Shown: positions 13,137-21,052 of the stretch, in pieces | Layout of the letters: each line of letters starts with the position of its first letter | Numbering within the stretch: position 1 is the stretch's first letter | The notes under the pieces: generated by a model | The model's input: the letters and a program-made list of their open reading frames with translations, nothing else | What the model was told of the DNA's origin: nothing | Database searches by the model: none | Made by a program: the position numbers and the translations under genes | DNA from: Cyanobium gracile_A | Lineage (GTDB): Bacteria; Cyanobacteriota; Cyanobacteriia; PCC-6307; Cyanobiaceae | Direction of reading: 5' to 3' | DNA length: 64,000 nucleotides | Assembly: GCF_034931305.1 (NCBI RefSeq) | Contig: NZ_JAYGHY010000004.1 | Coordinates: 44,909 to 108,908 of the forward strand

Positions 13137-13740
13137 TCAGGCCGAAGGCTCCCAGGCCACCGGCCACGGCCATGAACCACAACGGCGAGATCCGTGTGCG
13201 CAGCATCAGCACACACACCAGCAGGGACACACCGATCCCGGCGGCGTTGGTGTCGGCGGTCTGGAGGATCTTCACCCCCACGGCGAACAGGATGCCCAGG
13301 GTGATGGGGCCGAGTCCCCGCTCAAAAGCCACACGCCAGGGGGAGTCGCGCAGCCGGTTCCAGCTGAGGCAGGCCACCACCATCAGCAGGGTGGAGGGCA
13401 GCAGGATGGCGATCTCGGCGCCATAGGCGCTGAGCAAGGCCCAGCCGGGGCCCTCGGGCCAGCCGGCCCCCATGCCGAGCAACCCCACGATCATGGAGCT
13501 GGGGCCCGGGGCCGCTTCGGCCAGGGCGTAGATGTCGGCGAACTGGGCGGGCCGCAGCCAGCAGTACTGATCGACGCTGAGGTGGTGGTACTCGGCCAGC
13601 AGGGTGTTGCCGCCCCCCAGGGAAAACAGCGACAGGCCCAGAAACGTACCCATCACCTGCAGCAGGTGGCCCAGGTCGTTGAGCCGCACGGGGGTGCAAC
13701 TGGCCGCCTCGGCGGCGGCCGCCAGCAGCAGGGGCGGCAT
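13126..13740 (-). CDS. Chromate transporter, half-size protein (second half)
   Basis: A 204-residue ChrA-family membrane protein. It has the family motifs in the first half (FLGLSLFSLGGGNTLLAEY and EAAPGPSSMIVGLLG) followed by hydrophobic helices. ChrA proteins export chromate or import sulfate by an unresolved mechanism, and occur as a fused two-domain protein or as two half-size partners. It starts one base inside the stop of its partner (TGATG), so the two should be made together and form a heterodimer. Cyanobacterial substrates are unproven. The C-terminus overlaps minC on the other strand. Confidence 0.88.
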   Translation of the reverse strand: MPPLLLAAAAEAASCTPVRLNDLGHLLQVMGTFLGLSLFSLGGGNTLLAEYHHLSVDQYCWLRPAQFADIYALAEAAPGPSSMIVGLLGMGAGWPEGPGWALLSAYGAEIAILLPSTLLMVVACLSWNRLRDSPWRVAFERGLGPITLGILFAVGVKILQTADTNAAGIGVSLLVCVLMLRTRISPLWFMAVAGGLGAFGLINR

Positions 13741-14336
13741 CAGCGTGGCTCTCCGGCGAGGGGCCTGGGATGGGACGGCCGCGGCCAGTACCAGGCCATC
13801 GCCAGGGGGCCGGCCACCAGCACCAAGGGCACCAGGCGCACATGGAAGAACGCCATCAGTACGAAGGTGACCGCCGCCAGCAGCAGGGCCACCGGATCCT
13901 TCCAGTACTGATCAAGGATTTTGAAGCCCATCGACAGGGCCATCCCGGCCGCCGCCGCCACCACCCCCGCCAGCACCCGATTCAGCTGAGGCAGGGAATG
14001 GAACTGGAAGTACAGCAGCCCCACCCCCATCAGCAGGGTGAACGGCACCAGCAACATGCCCGCCAGGGCCGCCAGGGCTCCGGGCAGGCCGCGGAAGAAG
14101 GTGCCGACGTAGACGGCCATGTTGATCTGGTTGGGGCCGGGGAAGAGCCGGGCCACGGTGAGGCCGGTGAGGAACTCCTCGTTGCTCATCCAGCGGCGCT
14201 GCTCGACGATGATCCGCTGGCTCCAGGCCGAAAGGCCGCCGCCGAAGGCGGAGAGGGCCACCATGAGCATGCCGGTGAACAGCTGCCGCAGCCCGGGGGC
14301 GGGGGCCGTCGGGGGGAGCTCGGAAGCGTCAGTCAT
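13740..14336 (-). CDS. Chromate transporter, half-size protein (first half)
   Basis: A 198-residue ChrA-domain protein from the ATG at 14336 (MTDASELPP). It contains the family signature FGGGLSAWSQRIIVEQRRW and LFPGPNQINMAVYVG, followed by about five hydrophobic segments. It overlaps the phospholipase D-like gene upstream by eight bases and its partner downstream by one, giving a tight three-gene operon. The longer open frame reaching 14474 is antisense-type extension and lacks family similarity. Substrate inferred only from the family. Confidence 0.88.
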   Translation of the reverse strand: MTDASELPPTAPAPGLRQLFTGMLMVALSAFGGGLSAWSQRIIVEQRRWMSNEEFLTGLTVARLFPGPNQINMAVYVGTFFRGLPGALAALAGMLLVPFTLLMGVGLLYFQFHSLPQLNRVLAGVVAAAAGMALSMGFKILDQYWKDPVALLLAAVTFVLMAFFHVRLVPLVLVAGPLAMAWYWPRPSHPRPLAGEPR

Positions 14337-15327
14337 GCACGAAATGGGGATCCGGCGGCAGTTCCCCTTCCTCGTGGAAGCTGGGATCGAGGGGATCGGG
14401 GGCGTGGTACTTGGAGGCGGCCTGCCAGTCGATCTGGAACGTCTCCTTGAGCCGCGCCACCACTTCGGGAGCATCGCTTTCGATGCCCAGCTCCCGGCGC
14501 AGGTCGAAGGCGCTGCGGTCGATGTTCATCGAGCCGGTCTGGGCGAAGGCCCCATCCACCAGGATCAGCTTGGCGTGCAGCTTGGGCCGCTGCTGGCGCC
14601 GCACCTTGACGCCGAAGCGCTCCATCACGCGCAACGAGGAAAAGGTGTCGTAGATGTCCCAGTCGCTGATGCCGTGCTTGCCGCCGCACAGCACCCGCAC
14701 CTTCACGCCCCGCTCCCGGGCGCTGATGATCCGCTCCAGGATCACCGCATCAACGAACTTGGGGTGCTGGATCCAGAGGGTGCGGGTGGAGGCATCGACG
14801 ATGCGGGCCATCTGACCGCGGCTGTGGGCGCTGCTCCACACCAGCCCCACGCCGAGATCGGGCTGGAAGAAGACGCGCTGCCAGTCGGCTTCGAAGCCGG
14901 CGATCACCTGGGCCACCACGGCGGGGTTGTAGGTGAGCACCCCGTAGTCGCGGGTTTCGGTGAAGTACTTGTCGGCCAGGTTGAAGGTGGCCACCAGGGC
15001 GGTGTGCCGGTCGACCACCATCGATTTCTCGTGGGTGACGGGAAAGGACTCGCTGGTCCAGGCGGTTTCGATGCCCCAGGACTGCAGCCGGGTGAAGGCC
15101 TCGTCGTTCCAGCGGTCGCCGCCGGAGGTGTGGGGGTTGAGCATCACCCGCACCTGCACCCCCCGCTCCTGGGCGCGCCGCAGGGCGTCTTCCACCGCCT
15201 CCGACTGGAGCTTGAACTGCTTTAGGAGAAGTTGTTCGGAGGCCTCCTCGATCAGGGCGACGACGGCCTCCACGCCGTCGTCGGGCATCACCAGCAGCCG
15301 CTGGGGCCGGTGGGGGGCGGAGGTCAT
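14329..15327 (-). CDS. Phospholipase D-like domain protein
   Basis: A 332-residue protein with two phospholipase D HKD-type motifs: HEKSMVVD (about residue 105) and HAKLILVD (about residue 252). Each has His-x-Lys-x4-Asp. Each half looks like one catalytic domain, as in cardiolipin synthase, phosphatidylserine synthase and PLD-type nucleases. There is no membrane anchor or signal peptide, so a cytoplasmic phosphodiesterase or nuclease is possible. It is the first gene of the minus-strand cassette lying between minC and minD. The substrate is unknown. Confidence 0.87.
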   Translation of the reverse strand: MTSAPHRPQRLLVMPDDGVEAVVALIEEASEQLLLKQFKLQSEAVEDALRRAQERGVQVRVMLNPHTSGGDRWNDEAFTRLQSWGIETAWTSESFPVTHEKSMVVDRHTALVATFNLADKYFTETRDYGVLTYNPAVVAQVIAGFEADWQRVFFQPDLGVGLVWSSAHSRGQMARIVDASTRTLWIQHPKFVDAVILERIISARERGVKVRVLCGGKHGISDWDIYDTFSSLRVMERFGVKVRRQQRPKLHAKLILVDGAFAQTGSMNIDRSAFDLRRELGIESDAPEVVARLKETFQIDWQAASKYHAPDPLDPSFHEEGELPPDPHFVHD

Positions 15328-15420
15328 CGAGGCGCGCAGGGGGGAATGGGCCTTTCTAGCGGCAGTTGCTGGCCTTGGCCCAGCCGCCCTGCCCGATGGG
15401 ATTAACCTGCCGCGACGCCC

Positions 15421-16254
15421 GTGGACGCCGTGACGTCAGCACCCGCCCGCATCATCCTCATCTGCTCCGGCAAGGGGGGCGTCGGCAAGACGACCCTCAC
15501 CGCCAACCTGGGGATCGCCCTGGCCCGGCTGGGCGAGCGCACCGTCGTGCTCGATGCCGATTTCGGCCTGCGCAATCTCGATCTGCTGCTCGGCCTGGAG
15601 AACCGGATCGTCTACACCGCCCAGGAGGTGCTGGCCGAAACCTGCCGGCTGGAACAGGCCTTGGTGAAACACAAGCAGGAGCCCAATCTGGCCCTGCTGC
15701 CCGCCGGCAACCCCCGCATGCTCGAGTGGCTCACCCCCGAGGACATGCAGCGCATCGTCGCCATGGTGGCCGAGCGGGCTGACTACGTTCTGATCGATTG
15801 CCCGGCCGGGATCGAAGACGGCTTCAAGAACGCCGCCGCCGCCGCCCGCGAGGCAATCGTGATCACCACCCCGGAAGTGTCCGCGGTGCGGGATGCCGAC
15901 CGGGTGATCGGCCTGCTCAACACCCGCGGAGTGGCACCGGTGCAGCTGGTGCTCAACCGGGTGCGTCCCCGGATGATGGCCAGCCAGGAGATGCTCGGGG
16001 TCGACGACGTCACCGACATCCTGGCGCTGCCCCTGGTGGGCCTGGTGGTGGAGGACGAGCAGGTGATCGTGTCGACCAACCGGGGCGAACCGCTCACCCT
16101 CAACGGCAACGGATCCCCCGCCGCGAAGGCCTACCAGAACATCGCCCGGCGCCTGCGGGGCGAGGAGATCCCCCTGGAGGATCCCTCCAAGGCCCGCAGG
16201 GGCCTGCGCGCCCGGCTGATGAACAAGATCCGCAAAACCACCGGTCTCTTCTGA
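15421..16254 (+). CDS. minD: Septum site-determining ATPase MinD
   Basis: A deviant Walker ATPase that dimerises on the membrane when ATP-bound and recruits MinC. The protein is 277 residues from a GTG at 15421. The signature P-loop GKGGVGKTT is at about residues 17-25, LDADFGLRNLD follows, and VLIDCPAGIE is the Walker B region. The C-terminal basic amphipathic helix (RLMNKIRKTTGLF) is the membrane-targeting sequence. It is followed after five bases by minE. Its separation from minC by an opposite-strand cassette means it needs its own promoter in 15328-15420. Confidence 0.97.
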   Translation: MDAVTSAPARIILICSGKGGVGKTTLTANLGIALARLGERTVVLDADFGLRNLDLLLGLENRIVYTAQEVLAETCRLEQALVKHKQEPNLALLPAGNPRMLEWLTPEDMQRIVAMVAERADYVLIDCPAGIEDGFKNAAAAAREAIVITTPEVSAVRDADRVIGLLNTRGVAPVQLVLNRVRPRMMASQEMLGVDDVTDILALPLVGLVVEDEQVIVSTNRGEPLTLNGNGSPAAKAYQNIARRLRGEEIPLEDPSKARRGLRARLMNKIRKTTGLF

Positions 16255-16259
16255 GCACC

Positions 16260-16652
16260 ATGACGCTGTTCGATTTCATCCAACGGTTGCTGGGGCGCCA
16301 GAAACCCAGCGGCACCATGGCCAAGGAGCGGCTGCAGCTGGTGTTGGCCCACGACCGCAGTGATCTCAATCCCGAACTGCTCGAGCAGATGCGGCGCGAA
16401 ATCCTCGAGGTGGTGCAGCGCTACGTGGAGATCGACATCGAGGAAGGCGATGTGAGCCTCGAGACCGAGGACCGGGTCACCGCCCTGGTGGCCAACCTGC
16501 CGATCAAGCGGGCCCGGCCCCTGCCGGCCCTGGTGGCGGCGGCCGCCGCCGTGGGCATGGCCCAGGCCCCCGACCCCGAAGCCCCGCAGGAGCTGGCCGT
16601 TCCCCTGTCCAGCGAACCGACTGAGGACCCCTCCGGCGCCGATCCCGATTGA
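16260..16652 (+). CDS. minE: Cell division topological specificity factor MinE
   Basis: MinE stimulates MinD ATPase and drives pole-to-pole oscillation, so division is placed at mid-cell. The first 90 residues match the family: an N-terminal membrane/MinD-binding segment (MTLFDFIQRLLG), the contact helix (AKERLQLVLAHDR) and the dimer domain (EILEVVQRYVEIDIEEGDV). The protein runs to 130 residues, about 40 more than the Escherichia coli protein, through an Ala/Pro/Glu-rich tail from about residue 90. The ATG at 16260 gives the conserved N-terminus. Confidence 0.95.
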   Translation: MTLFDFIQRLLGRQKPSGTMAKERLQLVLAHDRSDLNPELLEQMRREILEVVQRYVEIDIEEGDVSLETEDRVTALVANLPIKRARPLPALVAAAAAVGMAQAPDPEAPQELAVPLSSEPTEDPSGADPD

Positions 16653-16695
16653 GACGGCACAGACCGGGCGACGGCCGGCGGGAACGCTGCAGGCA

Positions 16696-16917
16696 GTGCA
16701 GCGACGGCAGGCCTTGTCGGAACCTTTCCCGGTGGCCATCACCCCGGCCGAACAACGGGTGCTCGATCTGCTGCGCCGGGGCGACAGCAACCGCCACATC
16801 GCCGCCCAGCTGGTGCTGAGCCCGCGCACGGTGGAATGCCACGTCTCCCACCTGCTGGCCAAGACCGGCTGCCGCAGCCGCACCCAGCTGCTGCTCTGGG
16901 CCCTGGCCCAGGGATAG
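16696..16917 (+). CDS. Single-domain LuxR/GerE-type DNA-binding protein
   Basis: A 73-residue protein made almost only of a LuxR-type helix-turn-helix: ITPAEQRVLDLLRRG, then SNRHIAAQLVLSPRTVECHV as the recognition unit, then the dimer helix. No receiver or ligand domain is present. It starts at a GTG 43 bases after minE and ends 24 bases before tRNA-Thr. Small LuxR proteins of this kind, such as PedR, act as redox or light regulators in cyanobacteria, but orthology cannot be shown from this sequence. Target genes are unknown. Confidence 0.82.
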   Translation: MQRRQALSEPFPVAITPAEQRVLDLLRRGDSNRHIAAQLVLSPRTVECHVSHLLAKTGCRSRTQLLLWALAQG

Positions 16918-16941
16918 GCTGGGCCGGGCCAAGGGCCCGTC

Positions 16942-17013
16942 GCCGGCTTAGCTCAGTGGTAGAGCAGCGCTTTTGTAAAGCGAAGGCCATCGGTTCAAAT
17001 CCGTTAGCCGGCT
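16942..17013 (+). tRNA. tRNA-Thr (anticodon TGT)
   Basis: 72 bases. The acceptor stem pairs GCCGGCT with AGCCGGC, followed by discriminator T; D-arm and T-arm (GGTTCAAATCC) are standard; the anticodon loop is TTTGTAA. CCA is not encoded. Confidence 0.96.
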
Positions 17014-17076
17014 TTCCTGCATCGGGAAAGGGATCCGCCGCCCTTACCATCTCTGCATCACAACGAGCGGGAGGCC

Positions 17077-17433
17077 ATGTCGTGCCAGGCCTGGCTGGTG
17101 GGTGGGCTGATCGTCCTCGTTGGGGACCTCGCGCAGGCCCCACCACCGCCACCGCCACCGATCTCGCCGGAGCGGCCGCCCCAGCCAGCCGTCCGCTCCG
17201 GCGCGGAGATCCTGGGCCGTCCAGGCATCCGCACCCGCTACGCCGATCCCAGCGGCCCGGCGCCAACGGCTGGGGCCAAAACGCTGCCGGCCGTTGGCCC
17301 CCCGTCGCGTCCGCTGACGGTCCCCGTGAACGAACGGGTGGATTTCACCCCGACGATGGAGGAGGGACCGTTCCAGAGGCCCACCCTGCGGGGCCTGTTC
17401 CGCTGGGATCTGCAGCAGCCCGCCAGCCGCTGA
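17077..17433 (+). CDS. Secreted proline-rich hypothetical protein
   Basis: A 118-residue protein of unknown function. A signal peptide (about residues 1-20, ending DLAQA) is followed by a run of eight prolines and a Pro/Arg-rich region without a known domain. A purine-rich site (GGGAGG) sits just before the ATG, which supports the start. It is preceded by tRNA-Thr and converges on the Gdt1 gene, whose stop begins seven bases past its own. The mature protein probably lies in the periplasm or thylakoid lumen. Confidence 0.65.
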   Translation: MSCQAWLVGGLIVLVGDLAQAPPPPPPPISPERPPQPAVRSGAEILGRPGIRTRYADPSGPAPTAGAKTLPAVGPPSRPLTVPVNERVDFTPTMEEGPFQRPTLRGLFRWDLQQPASR

Positions 17434-17439
17434 GGGGCT

Positions 17440-18093
17440 CTAGCCGATCGCCTGCCAGAGCGACAGCAGGCCGAAGGCCAGGAACAGGCCACCGCTGAGG
17501 CGGTAGAGCACCCGCTCGCTGATCCTGCCGCCGATCCACTGGCCCGCACCCACCGCCAGCCAGGTCACCAGGGCATGGCCCAGCAGGGTGCCGGCCAGCA
17601 GGCCGGCGAAGGTGAAAGCCGGTGCCGCCGCCAGAAAAATGGTGGCGAACTGGGTGCGATCCCCCAGTTCGGCCAGAAACACCAGCACGAAGGCCTCCCA
17701 GATCACGGCGCCCGGACCGCGGATGCTGCCATCGCTCTCGGCCGCGTCGATCGCCGCCTCGGCCTCCTGGGCCTCCCCCTTGGCCGCATCGGCGGGCAGG
17801 CCGGCGGCATCCACCAGAAGTTTGACGCCGAACCCGAGGAACAGGGCCGCCGCCAGCCAGGGAACAACGGTCTGGGGCAGCAACTCCCTGAGGCCGTACC
17901 CCATGCCCAGGGACAACAGGGTGACCAGACTGAGCGCCGCGAAGGCCCCGACGAACACCCAGCGGGGGCGATGGCGTGCCGCCAGGATCAGGGCCATGAA
18001 GAAGGTCTTGTCGCCCAGCTCGGCCAGGGTGATGGCGGTCAGGCTGGAGCCGAAGGCGGCGAGTCCGGGATCGCCGGCTGTGGCAAGGGTCAT
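17440..18093 (-). CDS. Gdt1/TMEM165 family cation transporter
   Basis: A 217-residue membrane protein of the UPF0016 (Gdt1/TMEM165) family. The two signature motifs are visible: ELGDKT at about residues 25-30 and ELGDRT in the second half. The helices come as two inverted groups of three, linked by an acidic Ala/Glu-rich loop. The cyanobacterial member Mnx exports manganese from the cytoplasm to the lumen or periplasm, and chloroplast PAM71 is related. The same role is inferred here. The ATG at 18093 was chosen because upstream sequence adds no hydrophobic or family-like segment. Confidence 0.92.
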   Translation of the reverse strand: MTLATAGDPGLAAFGSSLTAITLAELGDKTFFMALILAARHRPRWVFVGAFAALSLVTLLSLGMGYGLRELLPQTVVPWLAAALFLGFGVKLLVDAAGLPADAAKGEAQEAEAAIDAAESDGSIRGPGAVIWEAFVLVFLAELGDRTQFATIFLAAAPAFTFAGLLAGTLLGHALVTWLAVGAGQWIGGRISERVLYRLSGGLFLAFGLLSLWQAIG

Positions 18094-18166
18094 GGGGGCG
18101 TTCGGCACGCCTCCTCGGCGCCAGGGGGTGGATCCGGCCGCAGGCCAGCCCTTCAGTATCTGGGCA

Positions 18167-18319
18167 TCATGCTCCGGCGAACAGCCAGAGCAGCGCCGCC
18201 AGACCCACCCAGCCCAGCCAGCCCAGGTTGAACACGGGGGTGGCCAGATGCACCAGGGGGACCACAAACCACTGGCTGAGGCCCACCGCCAGAAGCACCA
18301 CCAGCAGGACCGGCAGCAT
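18167..18319 (-). CDS. Small two-helix membrane protein
   Basis: A 50-residue protein beginning MLPVLLVVLLAVG. It has two hydrophobic segments that cover almost the whole chain, split near residue 35 by an Asn-Leu-Gly-Trp turn. Its ATG at 18319 overlaps the stop of the tsaC-type gene by one base (TGATG), which is the main evidence that it is translated. I do not recognise the family. A role linked to its operon partners (tsaC, prmC) cannot be inferred from the sequence. Confidence 0.65.
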   Translation of the reverse strand: MLPVLLVVLLAVGLSQWFVVPLVHLATPVFNLGWLGWVGLAALLWLFAGA

Positions 18320-18894
18320 CAGGCGCCCCCCGGCCGGAGCACGGCCCAAGGGTTGGCAGCTCCCTGATCTGGCCCCCGCCAGGCCAGAACCGTGCTGGCC
18401 TGCCCGGATCCCGCCGGCCAGGGCAGGGGCTCGAGCAGGGACAGGGCGGGGAACTGATGCGCCGCCTCAGCCGCCGTGGTGGCCGGGGGCTCGCCGGAAC
18501 GGTTGGCACTGGTGGTGGCCAGGGGGCCACTGAGGCGGAGCAGTTCACACGCCGGCTCGCAGGCCGGGACACGCAGCCCCAGGCTCGTGCCGCCGGGGTG
18601 GAGATGGTTGGTCAAGGGACCGGCGATCGGAAGCACCAGGGTGACGGCGCCTGGCCAGCTCAGCTGGGCCTGCTCGATCCAGGGCTGTTGCCAGGGCACG
18701 CCCAGCGCCTCGATCAGCTGGGCCAGGTCGGCCCCCATCAGGATCAGCGGCTTGTCGGCGGGACGTTGCTTCAGCCGCCAAAGCAGGGCGGCCGCTTCGG
18801 GCCGGGCGGCCAGGGCGGGCAGGGTGTCGGTGGGGAACAGGACCGCCTCCCCCGCCGCCAGGCACCTGGCCAGTGGCACGGCAGCGTTGATCAC
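18319..18894 (-). CDS. Threonylcarbamoyl-AMP synthase (TsaC/Sua5/YrdC family)
   Basis: A 191-residue YrdC-domain protein. TsaC makes threonylcarbamoyl-AMP from threonine, bicarbonate and ATP, the first step of the t6A modification at tRNA position 37. The N-terminal FPTDTLPALAARP corresponds to the family's PTDT motif, KPLIL is the conserved Lys region, and SANRSGEPP is the SANxSG motif. The length fits TsaC without the extra Sua5 domain. It overlaps prmC by four bases and the small membrane gene by one. Confidence 0.9.
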   Translation of the reverse strand: MINAAVPLARCLAAGEAVLFPTDTLPALAARPEAAALLWRLKQRPADKPLILMGADLAQLIEALGVPWQQPWIEQAQLSWPGAVTLVLPIAGPLTNHLHPGGTSLGLRVPACEPACELLRLSGPLATTSANRSGEPPATTAAEAAHQFPALSLLEPLPWPAGSGQASTVLAWRGPDQGAANPWAVLRPGGA

Positions 18895-19823
18895 CCGCCG
18901 GGCCTCCAGCCACTGGCGAAGCGGGCCCTGCCCTCCAGGTCGGCATGCACCGCGAGCCGTTCCAGACCCGCGGCGAGCAGCAGATCGCCGACCGCCTCGC
19001 TCTGGTCGTGGTGGTGCTCCAGCAGCAGCAGGCCGCCAGGGGCCAGGCCCCTGATGCTGCCGGCCACGATCGAACGGATGGCCGCCAGCCCATCGGGGCC
19101 GCCATCAAGGGCCAGGCGGGGTTCGTGATCCCGCACCACTGGCTCCAGTGCTGAAAGGGTGGCGCTGGGGATGTAAGGAGGGTTGCTCACCACCAGATCC
19201 AGCGCACCCCACCAGGGCGTCAGCGGCTGCCACCAGTCACCCGGCAGCAGGGTGACGCGGCCCTGCAGCTCCCAGCGGCTCAGGTTGGCGCCGGCCTGGA
19301 CGAGGGCCTCAGGGCTGGCTTCCACGGCGAAGCCACGACTGGCGGGACGACTGCGGGCCAGGGCGATGGCCAGGCAACCGGAGCCGGTGCCCAGGTCGGC
19401 CCAGCGGGCTTCGGGGCGCTCTGATGGCCACAGGGACAGGGCCAGATCCACCAGCAGCTCCGTTTCCTGCCGGGGGATCAGCACCCCAGGCGCCACGGGA
19501 AGCTCCAGGTCGCGCCAGGGGCAGCGGCCTACCAAGTACTGCAGGGGCTCGTGGGTGTCGAGGTGGCGGCGCCAGAGATCTTCCAGCAGCTCCAGCGAGC
19601 CGTTGAGCCGAACCTCGGCCTCCGGATGGCACCAGAGCGCCTGCAACTGGCTCCAGCGCAGACCACCGCCCAGATCCAGCAGCCAGTCGAAGGCGGCGGC
19701 GTCACCGCCGAGGGCCAGCAGGCGGCGGCGCCATCCCAGCAGCTCCGAAGCCGTGATCAGCAGGCCGTCAGGGCCATCCGCCAGAGGCGCAGGGACGGGG
19801 ACGCTGCCGACCTGGGAAACCAT
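18891..19823 (-). CDS. prmC: Peptide chain release factor N5-glutamine methyltransferase
   Basis: PrmC (HemK) methylates the Gln of the GGQ motif in release factors RF1 and RF2. The 310-residue protein has an N-terminal helical domain, a SAM-binding motif DLGTGSGCLAIALA (about residues 143-156) and the catalytic NPPY at 214-217. LIPRQETELLVD is also conserved. It overlaps the tsaC-type gene by four bases and is preceded by dprA, 28 bases upstream, on the same strand. Several residues in the N-terminus before LLGWRRRLL are an extension of uncertain use. Confidence 0.95.
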   Translation of the reverse strand: MVSQVGSVPVPAPLADGPDGLLITASELLGWRRRLLALGGDAAAFDWLLDLGGGLRWSQLQALWCHPEAEVRLNGSLELLEDLWRRHLDTHEPLQYLVGRCPWRDLELPVAPGVLIPRQETELLVDLALSLWPSERPEARWADLGTGSGCLAIALARSRPASRGFAVEASPEALVQAGANLSRWELQGRVTLLPGDWWQPLTPWWGALDLVVSNPPYIPSATLSALEPVVRDHEPRLALDGGPDGLAAIRSIVAGSIRGLAPGGLLLLEHHHDQSEAVGDLLLAAGLERLAVHADLEGRARFASGWRPGG

Positions 19824-19851
19824 GGAGGCAGCCTAATCAGCACTTGCGTTC

Positions 19852-21015
19852 TCAGCAGGGGCGCCAGCAGAGGCCGGCCTCGGCCCGCAACAGCCCGGCC
19901 AGCTCCAGCTCCAGCAGCCGGGGCATCAGCTCAGCCATGGGGCGCTCGAGGGCCAGGCTCAGCTGCTCGAGGCTGGCGCCGCCGCCCACCGCCTCCAGCA
20001 GACCCTCGACCTCCGCCCCCTGGAGCTCCCTGGCCGGGGTGGGGGGGTCTGCAGGGGGCCGCTGGGCCAGGGGGCCCCAGCCCAGCTGGCCGATCAGGTC
20101 GGCGGGGAGGAGCAGGGGGGTGGCGCCCCTGGCCAGCAGACGGTTGCTGCCCATGGCCGAGGCGCGGCCGGCATCGGCGGGCACCACCCAGAGCGGCATC
20201 TCGAGCTGCCAGGCCCGTTCGGCCGAATGCAGCGCCCCGCTCTCCACCGGGCACTCCACCACCACCACCGCGGCCGCCATGGCCACCAGCAGGCGGTTGC
20301 GGGCGGCAAAGCTGCCGGGCCGGACGCTGCCGCCCTCGGCCAGCTCGCTCACCAGCAGCCCCTCACGGGCCACCTGCCGCTGCAGCGAGGCGTGGTGCAG
20401 GGGGTAGGCGCGGCCCAGGGGTGTGCCCAGCACCCCCACCGGGGCACCCCCAGCCGCCAGACATCCCTCGTGGGCCGCCCCATCGATGCCCTCGGCCAGA
20501 CCACTCAGCACCGGCCATCCCGCCTCGGCCAGGGCGGCGCCGATGGCGCGGGCCATCGAGAGGCCATGCAAGGACGGACGCCGGGTGCCCACCACCGCCA
20601 CCGAGCGGCGAAGGCCCAGGTGGGGCCACAGACTGCCCCGCCCCCGCCAGCACAGCTGCAGGGGGGGCCGCTGCAGCTCCCGCAGACCCGCGGGCCAGCC
20701 CCGATCCCCTGGCACCAGCACCCCACGGCCGAAGCGGCACCGGGGGGCGAAGGCCTCCAGGGGCCGGGGGCCCCAGCGATGGCGAAACCGCTCCACCACC
20801 GCCACCAGCCCCGGTCCGAGACCCGGCACCGCCGCCAGCTCATCGGCGGGCACCTGCCAGGCGGCCATCAGCCCGCCACAGCTCGCCTCGAGGGCCCGCA
20901 GCCGCTGCCAGCCGAGGCCGGGACAACGGCTCCAGAGCAGCCACCAGAGGCGCCGCTGTTGATCCCAGACCGGGGCCCCGCGCCGCGGGAAGGCCCCCTG
21001 CACCAGATCTCCCAT
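19852..21015 (-). CDS. dprA: DNA-processing protein DprA
   Basis: DprA loads RecA onto incoming single-stranded DNA during natural transformation. From the ATG at 21015 the protein is 387 residues. It has an N-terminal helix-hairpin-helix region, the Rossmann-fold core with VGTRRPSLHG, SGLAEGIDGAAHEG, GTPLGRAYP and RNRLLVAMA, and a C-terminal winged-helix-like segment. The frame is open to 21156, so a GTG upstream is possible. With comF at 30680 it suggests that transformation genes are retained, although pilus and ComEA genes are not in the window. Confidence 0.93.
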   Translation of the reverse strand: MGDLVQGAFPRRGAPVWDQQRRLWWLLWSRCPGLGWQRLRALEASCGGLMAAWQVPADELAAVPGLGPGLVAVVERFRHRWGPRPLEAFAPRCRFGRGVLVPGDRGWPAGLRELQRPPLQLCWRGRGSLWPHLGLRRSVAVVGTRRPSLHGLSMARAIGAALAEAGWPVLSGLAEGIDGAAHEGCLAAGGAPVGVLGTPLGRAYPLHHASLQRQVAREGLLVSELAEGGSVRPGSFAARNRLLVAMAAAVVVVECPVESGALHSAERAWQLEMPLWVVPADAGRASAMGSNRLLARGATPLLLPADLIGQLGWGPLAQRPPADPPTPARELQGAEVEGLLEAVGGGASLEQLSLALERPMAELMPRLLELELAGLLRAEAGLCWRPC

Positions 21016-21052
21016 CCCCGCGCCCCACCGCCCGAACAGCAGTACAAGCGTA

